A DNA stretch of 29,094 nucleotides from DUAL01 sp964452095 (lineage in GTDB: Bacteria; Bacteroidota; Bacteroidia; Flavobacteriales; BACL11), in the NCBI GenBank assembly GCA_964452095.1, contig CAYVKX010000014.1, forward strand, positions 1 to 29,094, read 5' to 3'. Every line of letters starts with the position of its first letter. The first letter of the stretch is position 1. The position numbers and the translations under genes were made by a program. Below are positions 1 to 8,022 of this stretch, piece after piece. The notes below the pieces were generated by a model. That model did not search any database. It was not told the DNA's origin and saw only the letters and a program-made list of their open reading frames with translations.

Positions 1-657
1 TTTGCAAGTATAGGAATTATAAGAGGAGAGGAGCATTTGCCATTAAACTCTACTTTGGAGTTTGCTAAGGAGCAAGGAATGAAAATTCATTATGCAAGTA
101 GGAGTGAATATAGGCACAAGCATACCTCTGAATTTATTGATAATTTAAGGGAAAAATTTGGTGATTTTTATTTGGTTCCTGAGGGAGGAACAAATGAATT
201 GGCAATACAAGGTACAGCTGAGATTTTGGAGGCGAATGATACCCAAGATTATATTTGTTGTGCAGTGGGTACTGGAGGTACAATTGCAGGAATTATTAAT
301 GCTTCAATTAACAAGCAAACCGTAATTGGTTTTCCTGCCATTAAAGGAGTTGATGTATTAGAAAAGGATATTTTATCTTGGACAAGCAAACGAAATTGGG
401 AATTGATAAATGATTATGTTTGTAGTGGTTATGCTAAAACGAATAAAGAATTGATTGACTTTATTAATTCATTCTATAAGGAGCAGCAAATTCCTTTAGA
501 TGTAGTTTATACAGGGAAAATGATGATGGGAATTATGGATTTAGTAGCTAAAGATTATTTCCCAAAAGGAAGTTCAATTTTAGCGATTCATACGGGTGGT
601 TTGCAAGGTAACAAAGGAATGAGTGAAAGGTTAGGGATTAGTTTGCCTACAAATTAA
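1..657 (+). CDS. PLP-dependent ACC deaminase / D-cysteine desulfhydrase-like enzyme (5' truncated by window)
   Basis: The reading frame is open from base 1, and the residues before the first possible internal start (GIIRGEEHLP) look like family sequence, so the gene starts left of the window. The visible 218 residues are the C-terminal part of a fold-type II PLP enzyme of the 1-aminocyclopropane-1-carboxylate deaminase/D-cysteine desulfhydrase group. A glycine-rich VGTGGT phosphate-binding loop sits about 90 residues in, after the segment VPEGGTNELAIQG, and a closing IHTGGLQGNKG motif is present. Family members are around 300 residues, so roughly 80-100 N-terminal residues, including the PLP lysine, are missing. 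The expected reaction is deamination or desulfhydration of a small amino acid, but the substrate cannot be told from this half. It ends in TAA, directly followed by a promoter-like box for the next gene. Confidence 0.85.
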   Translation, partial: FASIGIIRGEEHLPLNSTLEFAKEQGMKIHYASRSEYRHKHTSEFIDNLREKFGDFYLVPEGGTNELAIQGTAEILEANDTQDYICCAVGTGGTIAGIINASINKQTVIGFPAIKGVDVLEKDILSWTSKRNWELINDYVCSGYAKTNKELIDFINSFYKEQQIPLDVVYTGKMMMGIMDLVAKDYFPKGSSILAIHTGGLQGNKGMSERLGISLPTN

Positions 658-665
658 TATCTTTG
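658..665 (+). promoter_or_regulatory. TAnnTTTG (-7) promoter box upstream of glucosaminidase gene
   Basis: TATCTTTG matches the Bacteroidota -7 consensus TAnnTTTG exactly. It begins on the base after the preceding stop codon and lies only 4 bases before the ATG at 670. If used, the transcript would be leaderless or nearly so. No good -33 element is visible, so read-through from upstream is also possible. Confidence 0.45.
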
Positions 666-669
666 AAAA

Positions 670-1545
670 ATGATAAAGAGACTTCTCATTTTACCCTTTC
701 TATTCCTATTTGTTTCTGTTTTTTCTCAAAACAAAACAGAAGCATATATTGAAAAATACAGCAATATTGCTGTTGATGAAATGAATATGTATAATATCCC
801 TGCATCAATAACTTTGGCGCAAGGAATACTAGAAAGTGGAAATGGAGAAAGCAGATTAGCAGTTGAAGCAAATAATCATTTTGGAATAAAATGCCATGAC
901 AATTGGAATGGAGAAACCATAATTGAAGATGATGATGAAAAAGGAGAGTGTTTCAGGAAGTATAGTAAGGTTTCAGATTCTTACAGAGATCATTCTTTAT
1001 TTTTAAATGAAAGAGGACGCTATTCCTTTTTGTTTGAATACAATAAAACAGATTATAAAAAATGGGCAAAAGGATTGAAGAAAGCTGGTTATGCAACTAA
1101 TCCTAAATACCCAACTTTACTTATTGATTTAATAGAAAAATATGATTTGAGTAGATTTGATAAAGGAGCCAAGAGCAAAAAGAATTTATACTTTGCTCAT
1201 TCGTACGGATTGCCTTACTTGACGGGTGTAGGAGCTTATTATTTTAATAAAAAATCACTTTATTTTACTGAGGTTAATACTTCTTTTGCTTTTAGTGAAG
1301 CAAGTGTAGGTTATCATTATAATTTAATGGGTAAATTCTATGTTGGAACAAAAGGAGGGGCAATTTATTTACCTACTGAAAAGACGGCTATTGTTCCTCA
1401 AATTTCAGCTGAATTGATGTATAGAAAAACATCAAAAAATATGAAGTTTGATGCTGTTCTTATAAAGGGAGGAGTTCAGTTGCCTATAGCTGAAATGGAA
1501 TATCAATTTATTCCTTATTTTCGCCTAACTTATTTAATAAAATAG
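670..1545 (+). CDS. Secreted glucosaminidase (GH73-like) with beta-rich C-terminal domain
   Basis: Residues 1-20 form a signal peptide (hydrophobic core then FSQ), so the product is exported. Residues about 25-163 are a GH73/FlgJ-type N-acetylglucosaminidase domain. They contain the family pattern IPASITLAQGILESGNGESRLA with presumed catalytic Glu55, then NNHFGIKC, the region with YRDHSLFL, and KKAGYATNPKYP. This enzyme cleaves the glycan strand of peptidoglycan during growth or daughter-cell separation. In Bacteroidota such enzymes commonly end in LysM repeats. Here residues about 170-291 have no LysM motif. They are a run of alternating hydrophobic/polar stretches ending in PYFRLTYLIK, resembling a small outer-membrane beta-barrel. 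The ATG at 670 is chosen because it begins the signal peptide. The gene may be transcribed from the box at 658. Confidence 0.85.
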   Translation: MIKRLLILPFLFLFVSVFSQNKTEAYIEKYSNIAVDEMNMYNIPASITLAQGILESGNGESRLAVEANNHFGIKCHDNWNGETIIEDDDEKGECFRKYSKVSDSYRDHSLFLNERGRYSFLFEYNKTDYKKWAKGLKKAGYATNPKYPTLLIDLIEKYDLSRFDKGAKSKKNLYFAHSYGLPYLTGVGAYYFNKKSLYFTEVNTSFAFSEASVGYHYNLMGKFYVGTKGGAIYLPTEKTAIVPQISAELMYRKTSKNMKFDAVLIKGGVQLPIAEMEYQFIPYFRLTYLIK

Positions 1546-1900
1546 AAATATGGAAAGTAATTTATTCTGTCATTGCGAAAATTTATTTTGAAGCAATCTT
1601 TTCTGTTTTGTTATTCTGAACTGGATTCAGAATCTATGTTCTTTTCTCTTGAAAGAAAAGAACCAAAAGTTCAATACTTATTTATTTTATAGCAGAAAGA
1701 AGCTAAAAATATAGAACAAAATGAACTCACTACCGTTCAGACAGCATTTTGTTATTCCAATATTTTTACTTCTTTCAAAAACAAATAGGTCGATAAAAAC
1801 CGAAAACTCCCCTCTAAAAAGCAGCTGAAGAATGCATGATAATGTAATTTGGATAGCGGTGGCTCTACAAACCACCAACTACAAACTACAAACTATCTTC
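1546..1900. repeat. Gene-free 355-bp stretch with degenerate dispersed-repeat-like inverted repeats
   Basis: No plausible gene is present. From left to right: (1) 1569-1599 begins GTCATTGCGA and ends GAAGCAATCT, with ATTGC/GCAAT arms. (2) 1611-1635 has TTCTGAA (1614-1620) and TTCAGAA (1626-1632) arms. (3) 1638-1663 is a hairpin with GTTCTTTTC and GAAAAGAAC arms. (4) 1695-1776 is a long interrupted palindrome with three paired blocks. (5) GGTGG (1858-1862) and CCACC (1872-1876) form another short hairpin. From memory, elements 1-3 resemble dispersed intergenic repeats found in many Bacteroidota genomes; copy number in this genome cannot be judged from one window. The stretch lies between the ends of two convergent genes. 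Confidence 0.6.
1695..1776. repeat. Long interrupted palindrome
   Basis: Three arm pairs are perfect: GAAAGAAG (1695-1702) with CTTCTTTC (1769-1776), TAAAAATAT (1704-1712) with ATATTTTTA (1760-1768), and AACAAAATG (1715-1723) with CATTTTGTT (1745-1753). The centre is 1724-1744. This gives 26 paired bases with small bulges. It lies between convergent genes and could act as a transcription barrier or be a remnant of a dispersed element. Confidence 0.7.
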
Positions 1901-4348
1901 CTAAAAACTAAAAATCAGCTTGGCATTTATTTGCCTTGCGGTTAGGTAGTTAGGTACTGCATATTGTCTGCCAGAAACATCAGAAACCCAAAGGTAAGAT
2001 ACCGTATTGTTTATTTGTAAAAGGTTGAACACTTCCATGCTAAGCCAAATATCATCAAAGTGCTTGAAGAATCCTTTTTTAATTGCACCATTTTTAATTA
2101 TTTCTTTCGAAAAACCAATGTCCACTCTTCTATATGCAGGTATTCGTAATATATCTTGATGTTTTTCTGCTTTTGGTGGCCCGAATGTAAGTCCTGTTCC
2201 ATACACCAAATTTAAGTGCATCTTAAAACTTGGATTATTTGGGATATAATCCTGAAAATACAGGGCAAAATTAACCCTTTGGTCGGTAGGGCGGGGGATG
2301 TACCCTGCTTCTTTTTCATTTCCATTAGCATCAGTGTAATAATCGCCAACTATATCTTCTTCTGTTTTCATAATAGAGATACTAACCCAAGATTCAATTC
2401 CAGGAACAAACTCTCCATTGATTTTCATATCAATACCACCAGCATATCCATTTGACAGCTCATTAGGTAAATATCGAATGCGCACATTATCTACTTTATA
2501 TGGAATCAAATTTTCTAAATTTTTGTAGTAAAGCTCACTCACCCACTTAAATGGTCTGCCCCAAGCATAAAAAAGATAATCCGCACCCAATATATAATGG
2601 GTAGATTTTTGTGCCTTAATTTCTCTATTTATAGTCCCATCAAAATCCCTGAGTTCTTTGTAAAAAGGAGGTTGATAATAAACTCCAACTGCCCCTTTAA
2701 ATACTACATCTTTTTCCCAGTTTGGAATATAGGCAAGCGAAACCCTTGGGCTAAGTAATAATTCTTCATTAAATGTCCAATAATTTCCTCTCATTCCACT
2801 TGTGATTGAGAAGTTTCCAATATCTTTGGAATACTGCAAATAAGCCGAATTTCTGTAAGAGGATAAGTTGATTGTAGTTTTTAGCAAATCATTTACTGAT
2901 ACTATAAGTGGTGGCTGCAAATTTGGGTTTTCATAACCCACAGAATCAGGAGTGTGAGGAAGTGTAAAACCAGCAGAATCTATCAAATTCCATTCGCTTA
3001 TTTTGTCTTTAATTTCTTCCTTTTGCATTCTAAATCCCCATTTTATTTCTGCATTTTTTGTGTTAAAATTTCCGCTATGTTGAAAATTCATAACTGTGGC
3101 ATTCAAACTGTTTCTGGCATGATTGATGTAGGAACCAACTCCTCTATCAAATTTTACATCTCCAAAATTTTCACTACCCAAACTGTTATCTAGTTGATAG
3201 AGCCAATATTGCCCCATAATATCAAAGTTTTCTTCTTCAAATGTTCTGAAAGCAGAAGTGGTAAATTTTAATTGTAGTTTCTCATTGGGATGATAGGAAC
3301 TACTAAAAGCTCCAAAATAAGTTTTGTAAGTATCTATCTCCCTACCATCAAAGTAGATGGTGAGTTTCAGAGCTTCATTGAGTGTTCCAAATTCTGTATC
3401 TCTTTTTTTAGGAATCATTTGGTAGGTATTGTTAGAGATATTTCCTAATAAGCTAATGCTCCAATCCGAGCTAATATCATAATTCAAGAAAGTTTGAATA
3501 TCGGTAAATGTTGGGTTATACTCAGCATCTGTGTCCAAACTACTTAAAATATATTGTGTGGTTTTTCTTCTTATTCCTGTCAAAAAGGAGAAACGATTAT
3601 TTTTGCTTGTCCCTTCAAAATGAGCACTTCCACCAAGCAAACTCATATTTAGTGATGCCCCAAATCGTTTTGGCGTTTTATATTTTATATCCAAAACTGA
3701 GGACATCTTATCGCCATATTTCGCTTCAAATCCACCAGCTGAAAACAAAATACTTCCTACCAAATCAGGATTTATAAAACTAAGCCCTTCTTGTTGGCCG
3801 GAACGAACCAAAAAAGGACGATAGACCTCAATATCATTTACATACACCAAGTTTTCGTCAAAATTTCCACCTCTTACCGAATATTGAGAGCTCAATTCAT
3901 TGGCAGAACTCACTCCTGGAAGTGTCTTTAAAAGTGCTTCCACACCACCACTTGAACTTGGAATAATTGCAGCATGTTTTGGTTTTATTCTTGTTAGGGT
4001 TTTCTTTCTACTCTGCTTATCTTCAATAATAATTTCATTTTTAATAAAACTCTTAAGTTCCATCTGTTGGTGCAGTACATATTCTTGTCCCATTTTTAGC
4101 ATAGGAATCCTTATTTTTACAGGATGATACCCAATAAAAGAAAAGCTAATTAAATAAGATCTGTTTGCTTTTAAATCTAAAGTGTATTCCCCTTCCTCAT
4201 TGGTAGAAACGCCTATTTTTCCTCCTACAATAGATACATTTACTGCCTCAATTGGGGCATTGTTTTTGTCGCTTACCACTCCTTTTAATGTTTGTGCAAA
4301 CAAGAGGGTAGGAAGAGAGAAAAAAAGTAAAAGAATTCGTTTCAGCAT
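1901..4348 (-). CDS. TonB-dependent outer-membrane receptor with carboxypeptidase-like N-domain
   Basis: The start at 4348 gives 815 residues and begins a clean signal peptide (MLKRILLLFFSLPTLLFAQ); in-frame starts further out would overlap the upstream gene. Domain order: signal peptide, a carboxypeptidase-regulatory-like beta-sandwich (about 20-100, with KGVVSDKNNAPIEAVNV and the GEYTLDL strand), a TonB plug (about 125-230, with YSVRGGNFDENLVYVNDIEVY and GGFEAKYGDKMSSVLDI), then a 22-strand barrel ending in the usual terminal Phe. It imports a bound ligand across the outer membrane using TonB energy. No SusD-like partner is adjacent, so a SusC-type glycan role is not supported, and the ligand is unknown. 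The gene lies 13 bp behind another carboxypeptidase-like-domain gene and is probably co-transcribed with it. Confidence 0.9.
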   Translation of the reverse strand: MLKRILLLFFSLPTLLFAQTLKGVVSDKNNAPIEAVNVSIVGGKIGVSTNEEGEYTLDLKANRSYLISFSFIGYHPVKIRIPMLKMGQEYVLHQQMELKSFIKNEIIIEDKQSRKKTLTRIKPKHAAIIPSSSGGVEALLKTLPGVSSANELSSQYSVRGGNFDENLVYVNDIEVYRPFLVRSGQQEGLSFINPDLVGSILFSAGGFEAKYGDKMSSVLDIKYKTPKRFGASLNMSLLGGSAHFEGTSKNNRFSFLTGIRRKTTQYILSSLDTDAEYNPTFTDIQTFLNYDISSDWSISLLGNISNNTYQMIPKKRDTEFGTLNEALKLTIYFDGREIDTYKTYFGAFSSSYHPNEKLQLKFTTSAFRTFEEENFDIMGQYWLYQLDNSLGSENFGDVKFDRGVGSYINHARNSLNATVMNFQHSGNFNTKNAEIKWGFRMQKEEIKDKISEWNLIDSAGFTLPHTPDSVGYENPNLQPPLIVSVNDLLKTTINLSSYRNSAYLQYSKDIGNFSITSGMRGNYWTFNEELLLSPRVSLAYIPNWEKDVVFKGAVGVYYQPPFYKELRDFDGTINREIKAQKSTHYILGADYLFYAWGRPFKWVSELYYKNLENLIPYKVDNVRIRYLPNELSNGYAGGIDMKINGEFVPGIESWVSISIMKTEEDIVGDYYTDANGNEKEAGYIPRPTDQRVNFALYFQDYIPNNPSFKMHLNLVYGTGLTFGPPKAEKHQDILRIPAYRRVDIGFSKEIIKNGAIKKGFFKHFDDIWLSMEVFNLLQINNTVSYLWVSDVSGRQYAVPNYLTARQINAKLIFSF

Positions 4349-4361
4349 TTGGTCGGCAAAT

Positions 4362-4982
4362 TTAATCTTTTCGTTTGAAATCACCATCACGCCATGCCTT
4401 TATAAAAGCCGCCCAAGCAAAAGGGTTTAAAATAGGAATAATGGTCGGATTTCCCATCATAATGTATTGTTGTTGATGCATATCGTTCATAAAATATCTA
4501 AAATTTTCTTTTCCATCATTTGGCATCTGGGCAATCATAATATCAACAAAAGCATTATCGATATTTTTCTTTGCTCTTTCAATCTCATCATCAGGGATAT
4601 CAACCGTAAGAAATGCTTGTTTGAACTGATCTCTGCTTGGCCAAGGATATACTTTTGTTTCTTTCAGCATTATAGTATCGGTTGCTAATTTTTGCACCAC
4701 TGTAATAAAATTTTCATTTGTGTTTTTAGGGATAACAAATTGCTCTTTTTTATAGCCCAAACAAGAAAAAATAATGGTGTCGCCTTTATTAGCTGCCAAT
4801 GAAAAATAACCATAAAAGTCGCTAATTGTTCCTTTATGCTGATTTTTGATAAGCACATTAGCAAAAGGGATAGTGAGCAAACTATCGGTAGAAACTAATA
4901 GCCCGGTAAACTGCACGCTTTTGTCTTGAGCAAAAGAGTTAAAGCAAAAAGATAACAAAAAAATGACTAGTAATTTTCTCAT
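4362..4982 (-). CDS. Secreted carboxypeptidase-like regulatory domain protein
   Basis: This 206-residue protein starts with a signal peptide (MRKLLVIFLLSFCFNSFAQ). Residues about 23-95 form a CarboxypepD_reg-like beta-sandwich with the typical run PFANVLIKNQHKGTISDFYGYFSL, then a cysteine-containing 'IIFSCLGYKKEQF' strand. The rest is partly helical, with no recognised catalytic motif. Such small proteins are common in Bacteroidota and are presumed to sit in the periplasm or at the outer membrane, but their role is not established. It is the first gene of a two-gene unit with the TonB receptor downstream, so it may help the same uptake system. A promoter box lies 13 bases upstream of the ATG. 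Confidence 0.8.
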   Translation of the reverse strand: MRKLLVIFLLSFCFNSFAQDKSVQFTGLLVSTDSLLTIPFANVLIKNQHKGTISDFYGYFSLAANKGDTIIFSCLGYKKEQFVIPKNTNENFITVVQKLATDTIMLKETKVYPWPSRDQFKQAFLTVDIPDDEIERAKKNIDNAFVDIMIAQMPNDGKENFRYFMNDMHQQQYIMMGNPTIIPILNPFAWAAFIKAWRDGDFKRKD

Positions 4983-4995
4983 AATAAAAAGCAGC

Positions 4996-5003
4996 CAAAA
5001 ATA
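4996..5003 (-). promoter_or_regulatory. TAnnTTTG promoter box for the carboxypeptidase-like/TonB receptor unit
   Basis: Read on the minus strand the box is TATTTTTG, 13 bases before the ATG at 4982. It shares the 98-bp divergent spacer with the rightward box at 5065. Confidence 0.5.
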
Positions 5004-5064
5004 GCTAAATTTGAATGCAATACTGAAAACACAGAAACTTCTTTTATATTGTTATTTTCTTTCT

Positions 5065-5072
5065 TATTTTTG
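5065..5072 (+). promoter_or_regulatory. TAnnTTTG promoter box for the membrane protein/ArsC-VOC pair
   Basis: TATTTTTG matches the -7 consensus and ends 8 bases before the ATG at 5081, implying a very short leader. No convincing -33 element at usual spacing was seen. Confidence 0.5.
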
Positions 5073-5080
5073 CAACCCTT

Positions 5081-5464
5081 ATGAGAAAAAAAGAATTTTT
5101 TATTTCCGCCTTACTTATTCCAGCATTTTACACCTTAGTTGGCTTGTTGTTTGTTTTCTTTCCAGAAATGCCACAACATGACATTTCTTCTGATGGAGCG
5201 GATAACAAATTAGCATTATTATTCACCCAAGAAATTGGTGCATTATTCTTGATTATTGCTCTTTTAGTTCGGCAAGTATATAACAAATCCTCTGAACTAT
5301 ATGCCGCACTAAACGGCACCATGGTTTTAGTGATGATTTTGCTTTCACTTATTGAACCCTACTTTTATTATTATACCAAAGCACCACAATTATTAGTAAT
5401 TCTTGCAATAAATATGTTTTTTGTTTTTCTTTTATTGTACGAAAGACGCCCTAGAGATTTATGA
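5081..5464 (+). CDS. Small four-helix membrane protein, function unknown
   Basis: The 127 residues contain four hydrophobic segments, at about 7-27, 44-65, 74-97 and 102-120, and the chain ends in a basic tail (ERRPRDL). There is no signal-peptide cleavage motif, so this is an inner-membrane protein. A Glu in helix 2 (LLFTQEIGALFL) and a Glu-Pro at the end of helix 3 (SLIEPYFYY) stand out as polar residues within the membrane part. I do not recognise a named family; the topology resembles short DUF4345/DoxX-like proteins only in a general way. Its stop overlaps the next start as ATGA (5461-5464), so it is translationally coupled to the arsenate reductase-VOC fusion and probably works with it. 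It does not resemble the arsenite pumps ArsB or Acr3, which are much larger. Confidence 0.75.
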   Translation: MRKKEFFISALLIPAFYTLVGLLFVFFPEMPQHDISSDGADNKLALLFTQEIGALFLIIALLVRQVYNKSSELYAALNGTMVLVMILLSLIEPYFYYYTKAPQLLVILAINMFFVFLLLYERRPRDL

Positions 5465-6249
5465 AAAAAATATTAGTTATTTGTACAGGAAATTCTTGCC
5501 GTTCGCAAATGGCGGAAGCTTGGATTAGAAAATATGCTGGAGATAAAGCACAAGTGTTTAGTGCGGGTACAAAGCCAGAATCGGTAAATACAAAAGCCGT
5601 TCATGTTATGGAGCTTGCAGGATTGGATATTTCGCATCATGAGTCAAATTTGGTAGATGAATATATCAATATGGATTTGGATTATGTGATTACTGTTTGT
5701 GATGAGGCAAACGAAATTTGCCCTTATTTTCCTACAGTAGCTAAAAAAATCCACCATAGTTTCCCCGATCCAGCAAAGGCAAAAGGAACGGAAACCGAAA
5801 TTTTACGGCAATACCTTGATGTGCGTGATCAGCTTAAAGAATTTGCAATGGATTTTGCTGAAAAAGAATTAGGCGTAACTGTAAGAAAAGGAACTATTTC
5901 TTGGTTTGAAATCCCTGTTCTAGATTTTGATAGAGCAATGAAATTTTATCAGAATGTATTAGAATTAAAAATTCAAGAACTAGAGTTTGCAGGCATTCAA
6001 CATGGATTTTTTGAGCATTCGCATGGAGGCGTGAGTGGTGCAATTGTAAAAGGAGAAGGTGAACCGTCTAATAAAGGAACGCTTATTTATTTTAATGGGG
6101 GAGAGGATTTGAATAATTACTTGCAAAATGTAGAAAGAGAAGGAGGGGAGGTGTTACAAGAAAAAACTTTGATTTCAGAAGATATTGGACATTATGCTCT
6201 TTTTATGGATACAGAAGGGAATAGATTAAGCATTTGGTCTAAAAACTAA
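5461..6249 (+). CDS. Thioredoxin-type arsenate reductase fused to a VOC/glyoxalase-like domain
   Basis: The 262-residue chain is two domains. Residues 1-137 are a low-molecular-weight phosphatase-fold arsenate reductase. The P-loop is CTGNSCRS (Cys8 to Arg14), the Asp of the DP loop is in FPDPAK (Asp103), and two further cysteines, Cys80 and Cys87, have the C-x6-C spacing of the thioredoxin-coupled ArsC relay. It should reduce arsenate to arsenite in the cytoplasm, or possibly act as a tyrosine phosphatase. Residues about 143-262 are a vicinal-oxygen-chelate domain, from ISWFEIPVLDFDRAMKFYQ to GNRLSIWS. That resembles the COG3324 group; it has no cysteine, so it is not an ArsI-type C-As lyase, and the usual last metal-ligand Glu is not evident. 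The linker is only a few residues. No arsR, arsenite pump or thioredoxin gene is adjacent. The gene is coupled to the upstream membrane protein and overlaps the converging M23 gene at their stop codons. Confidence 0.85.
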   Translation: MKKILVICTGNSCRSQMAEAWIRKYAGDKAQVFSAGTKPESVNTKAVHVMELAGLDISHHESNLVDEYINMDLDYVITVCDEANEICPYFPTVAKKIHHSFPDPAKAKGTETEILRQYLDVRDQLKEFAMDFAEKELGVTVRKGTISWFEIPVLDFDRAMKFYQNVLELKIQELEFAGIQHGFFEHSHGGVSGAIVKGEGEPSNKGTLIYFNGGEDLNNYLQNVEREGGEVLQEKTLISEDIGHYALFMDTEGNRLSIWSKN

Positions 6250-7943
6250 CGAACAAATTCTGCTTTATATATTGTTGTATTTTCCACTTTATCAGTAACT
6301 ATTAAAGTAAAAATGTGTTTTCCTTTTTCTAATTCTTTTGGAATAGTATAAGTCAATAATTTTCTTTTATAGTCGTATTCCATCAGTATCCACTTTCCAT
6401 CAATTTCTGCTCTGTAAGCTTTGATTCCACTCTCTTTATCTGCCATAGTGCATTTAATAGTAGTTTGTGTGTTAAACTTTTTTGCGGGGTAAATATTCAC
6501 TCCTTTTATTACAGGATTAATAGTGTCGGCTACAATGCAGAAATCGCCAAACTCCCTAACTTTTGTAGAGAGCATATTGTTTCTCCATCCTCCTCCCATA
6601 TGCCAAAAATGATTATTTGCATCTACTTTTGCAATGTAAACTTTGTCTTTTAGTTTTACCGGAACATTTTGTTTTATTGAGATAACAAATTGCTTATGCA
6701 CAGGAATATAATCATGATGCACATGATGCACTTTTCCAAACACACCTTCAATAGAATCTTTCTCAATATATTCGAAATTAAAATCCTCATATAAGGAATA
6801 ACTCTCCATGTGTAATTGAAAATTTTTCTCTTTAAAAATGTTAGCTTTCATATAACTGAAGTGCTGAGAAAAAGGCGGGAAAATCATACTATTTTCATTC
6901 TCAATATCTTTAGTAGTGCTTTTTACTTTAAAAGATAAAATGCTCTTATTTTTGAAAATATCCATTACTTCAAACTGTACCAAATGGGTGGTGTCATCTG
7001 TGAAGTTAACCACTCCTTTTTTGAATATTTGCGGATAAACCGATAGGCGATTGTTGGGTAATTTGTAGCATCTATGCATTTTTGTTTTGTTAATTTTTTT
7101 CTCTTTATAATCGATATGTGCATTGATGTATCTGCTTTCGTTAAAGTCAAATTCATCCATTTTAAAATGATAAATAAGAAAGCTATCTACCAAAAGCTTG
7201 ATGGAATAAACGCCATTTTTGTTGTATGCACCATTTAGCTTATCGTAAGTTGAAATGCTAAAAGCAACTTTCCCTTTTACAGTAGGAATTTTAGAATTCA
7301 GAGTATAATCTTCATTGACTTTCTTTAATTTATAGCTTTTCTCAATTTCATTTCCATCTATTGTCCCATCAATAGGATATATCTTAATTTTACTAATAGT
7401 TGGAGTTATATCATCAGAAATATCAAATCCGAATTGTAAAGGATTTAAGGGGTGTTCAGTTTTTGTGTCTCTAATTTCAAAATGCAAATGAGCCCCAGCA
7501 CTACCACCAGTATTTCCAGAAATAGCTATAACTTCCCCTCTTTTAATTATAAACTTTTCTTTTGAAGGGTAAAGTTGAATCTCAAAACTCTCTTTCTTGT
7601 ATTGTTGATTAATTATATAGTCATTTATTTTTTTGTTGAACGACTTTAAGTGAGCATAAACGGATGTATTTCCATCAGGATGAGTGATGTAAATAGCTTT
7701 GCCATACCCCCAAGTAGAAACCTTAATTCTCGATACAAACCCATCAGCAATAGCATATACTTTTTGCCCTTCTACGCCTTCTGTTTTTATATCAATCCCT
7801 GAATGAAAATGATTTCCTCTTAGCTCGCCAAAAGTGCCAGAAAGAAGCATCTTAAAATCAAGAGGAGGGTGGTAATTTTGCGCAAAAAAAGGCAAGCTAA
7901 TTATGCTAAAAATAAACCAAAAAAAGATGTTTTTAAAATTCAT
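6246..7943 (-). CDS. Secreted M23-family peptidoglycan metallopeptidase
   Basis: The start at 7943 gives 565 residues opening with a signal peptide (MNFKNIFFWF... ending FFAQ). The LytM/M23 zinc peptidase domain comes first, at about residues 35-160: His47 and Asp51 in HSGID, His98 in YAHL, and His152/His154 in AHLHFE. All the zinc and catalytic residues expected for an active endopeptidase are therefore present. The remaining 400 residues are beta-rich, probably Ig-like, with no clear motif. The protein likely cuts peptide cross-links in the periplasm or at the surface. A box at 7980-7987 lies 37 bases upstream. An earlier in-frame start would place that promoter inside the gene and bury the signal peptide, so 7943 is preferred. 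The stop overlaps the converging ArsC-VOC gene. Confidence 0.9.
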   Translation of the reverse strand: MNFKNIFFWFIFSIISLPFFAQNYHPPLDFKMLLSGTFGELRGNHFHSGIDIKTEGVEGQKVYAIADGFVSRIKVSTWGYGKAIYITHPDGNTSVYAHLKSFNKKINDYIINQQYKKESFEIQLYPSKEKFIIKRGEVIAISGNTGGSAGAHLHFEIRDTKTEHPLNPLQFGFDISDDITPTISKIKIYPIDGTIDGNEIEKSYKLKKVNEDYTLNSKIPTVKGKVAFSISTYDKLNGAYNKNGVYSIKLLVDSFLIYHFKMDEFDFNESRYINAHIDYKEKKINKTKMHRCYKLPNNRLSVYPQIFKKGVVNFTDDTTHLVQFEVMDIFKNKSILSFKVKSTTKDIENENSMIFPPFSQHFSYMKANIFKEKNFQLHMESYSLYEDFNFEYIEKDSIEGVFGKVHHVHHDYIPVHKQFVISIKQNVPVKLKDKVYIAKVDANNHFWHMGGGWRNNMLSTKVREFGDFCIVADTINPVIKGVNIYPAKKFNTQTTIKCTMADKESGIKAYRAEIDGKWILMEYDYKRKLLTYTIPKELEKGKHIFTLIVTDKVENTTIYKAEFVR

Positions 7944-7979
7944 TTCTTCCTTAAAAAATAGGGTTTGTGTAAAAGATGA

Positions 7980-7987
7980 CAAATATA
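7980..7987 (-). promoter_or_regulatory. TAnnTTTG promoter box for the M23 peptidase gene
   Basis: TATATTTG on the minus strand, 36-37 bases before the ATG at 7943. It lies back to back with the rightward box at 8023 in a 110-bp divergent spacer. Confidence 0.5.
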
Positions 7988-8022
7988 ACATCAAAAAAGC
8001 ACAGAAAGTATAAAGAAAAACT

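Noticed and set aside
1858..1876. GGTGG/CCACC hairpin as a terminator for the TonB receptor gene
   Set aside because: The stem is only 5 bp and no T run follows on the minus strand.
1687..1878. 63-codon leftward open frame in the gene-free stretch
   Set aside because: It lies across the long palindrome and repeat-like hairpins, has no family resemblance, and its low-complexity translation is what inverted-repeat DNA would give by chance.
3508..3777. Rightward open frames inside the TonB receptor gene (also at 2216, 2954, 3900 and 4182)
   Set aside because: They are antisense to a complete receptor gene with clear domains and have no start signals or recognisable products.
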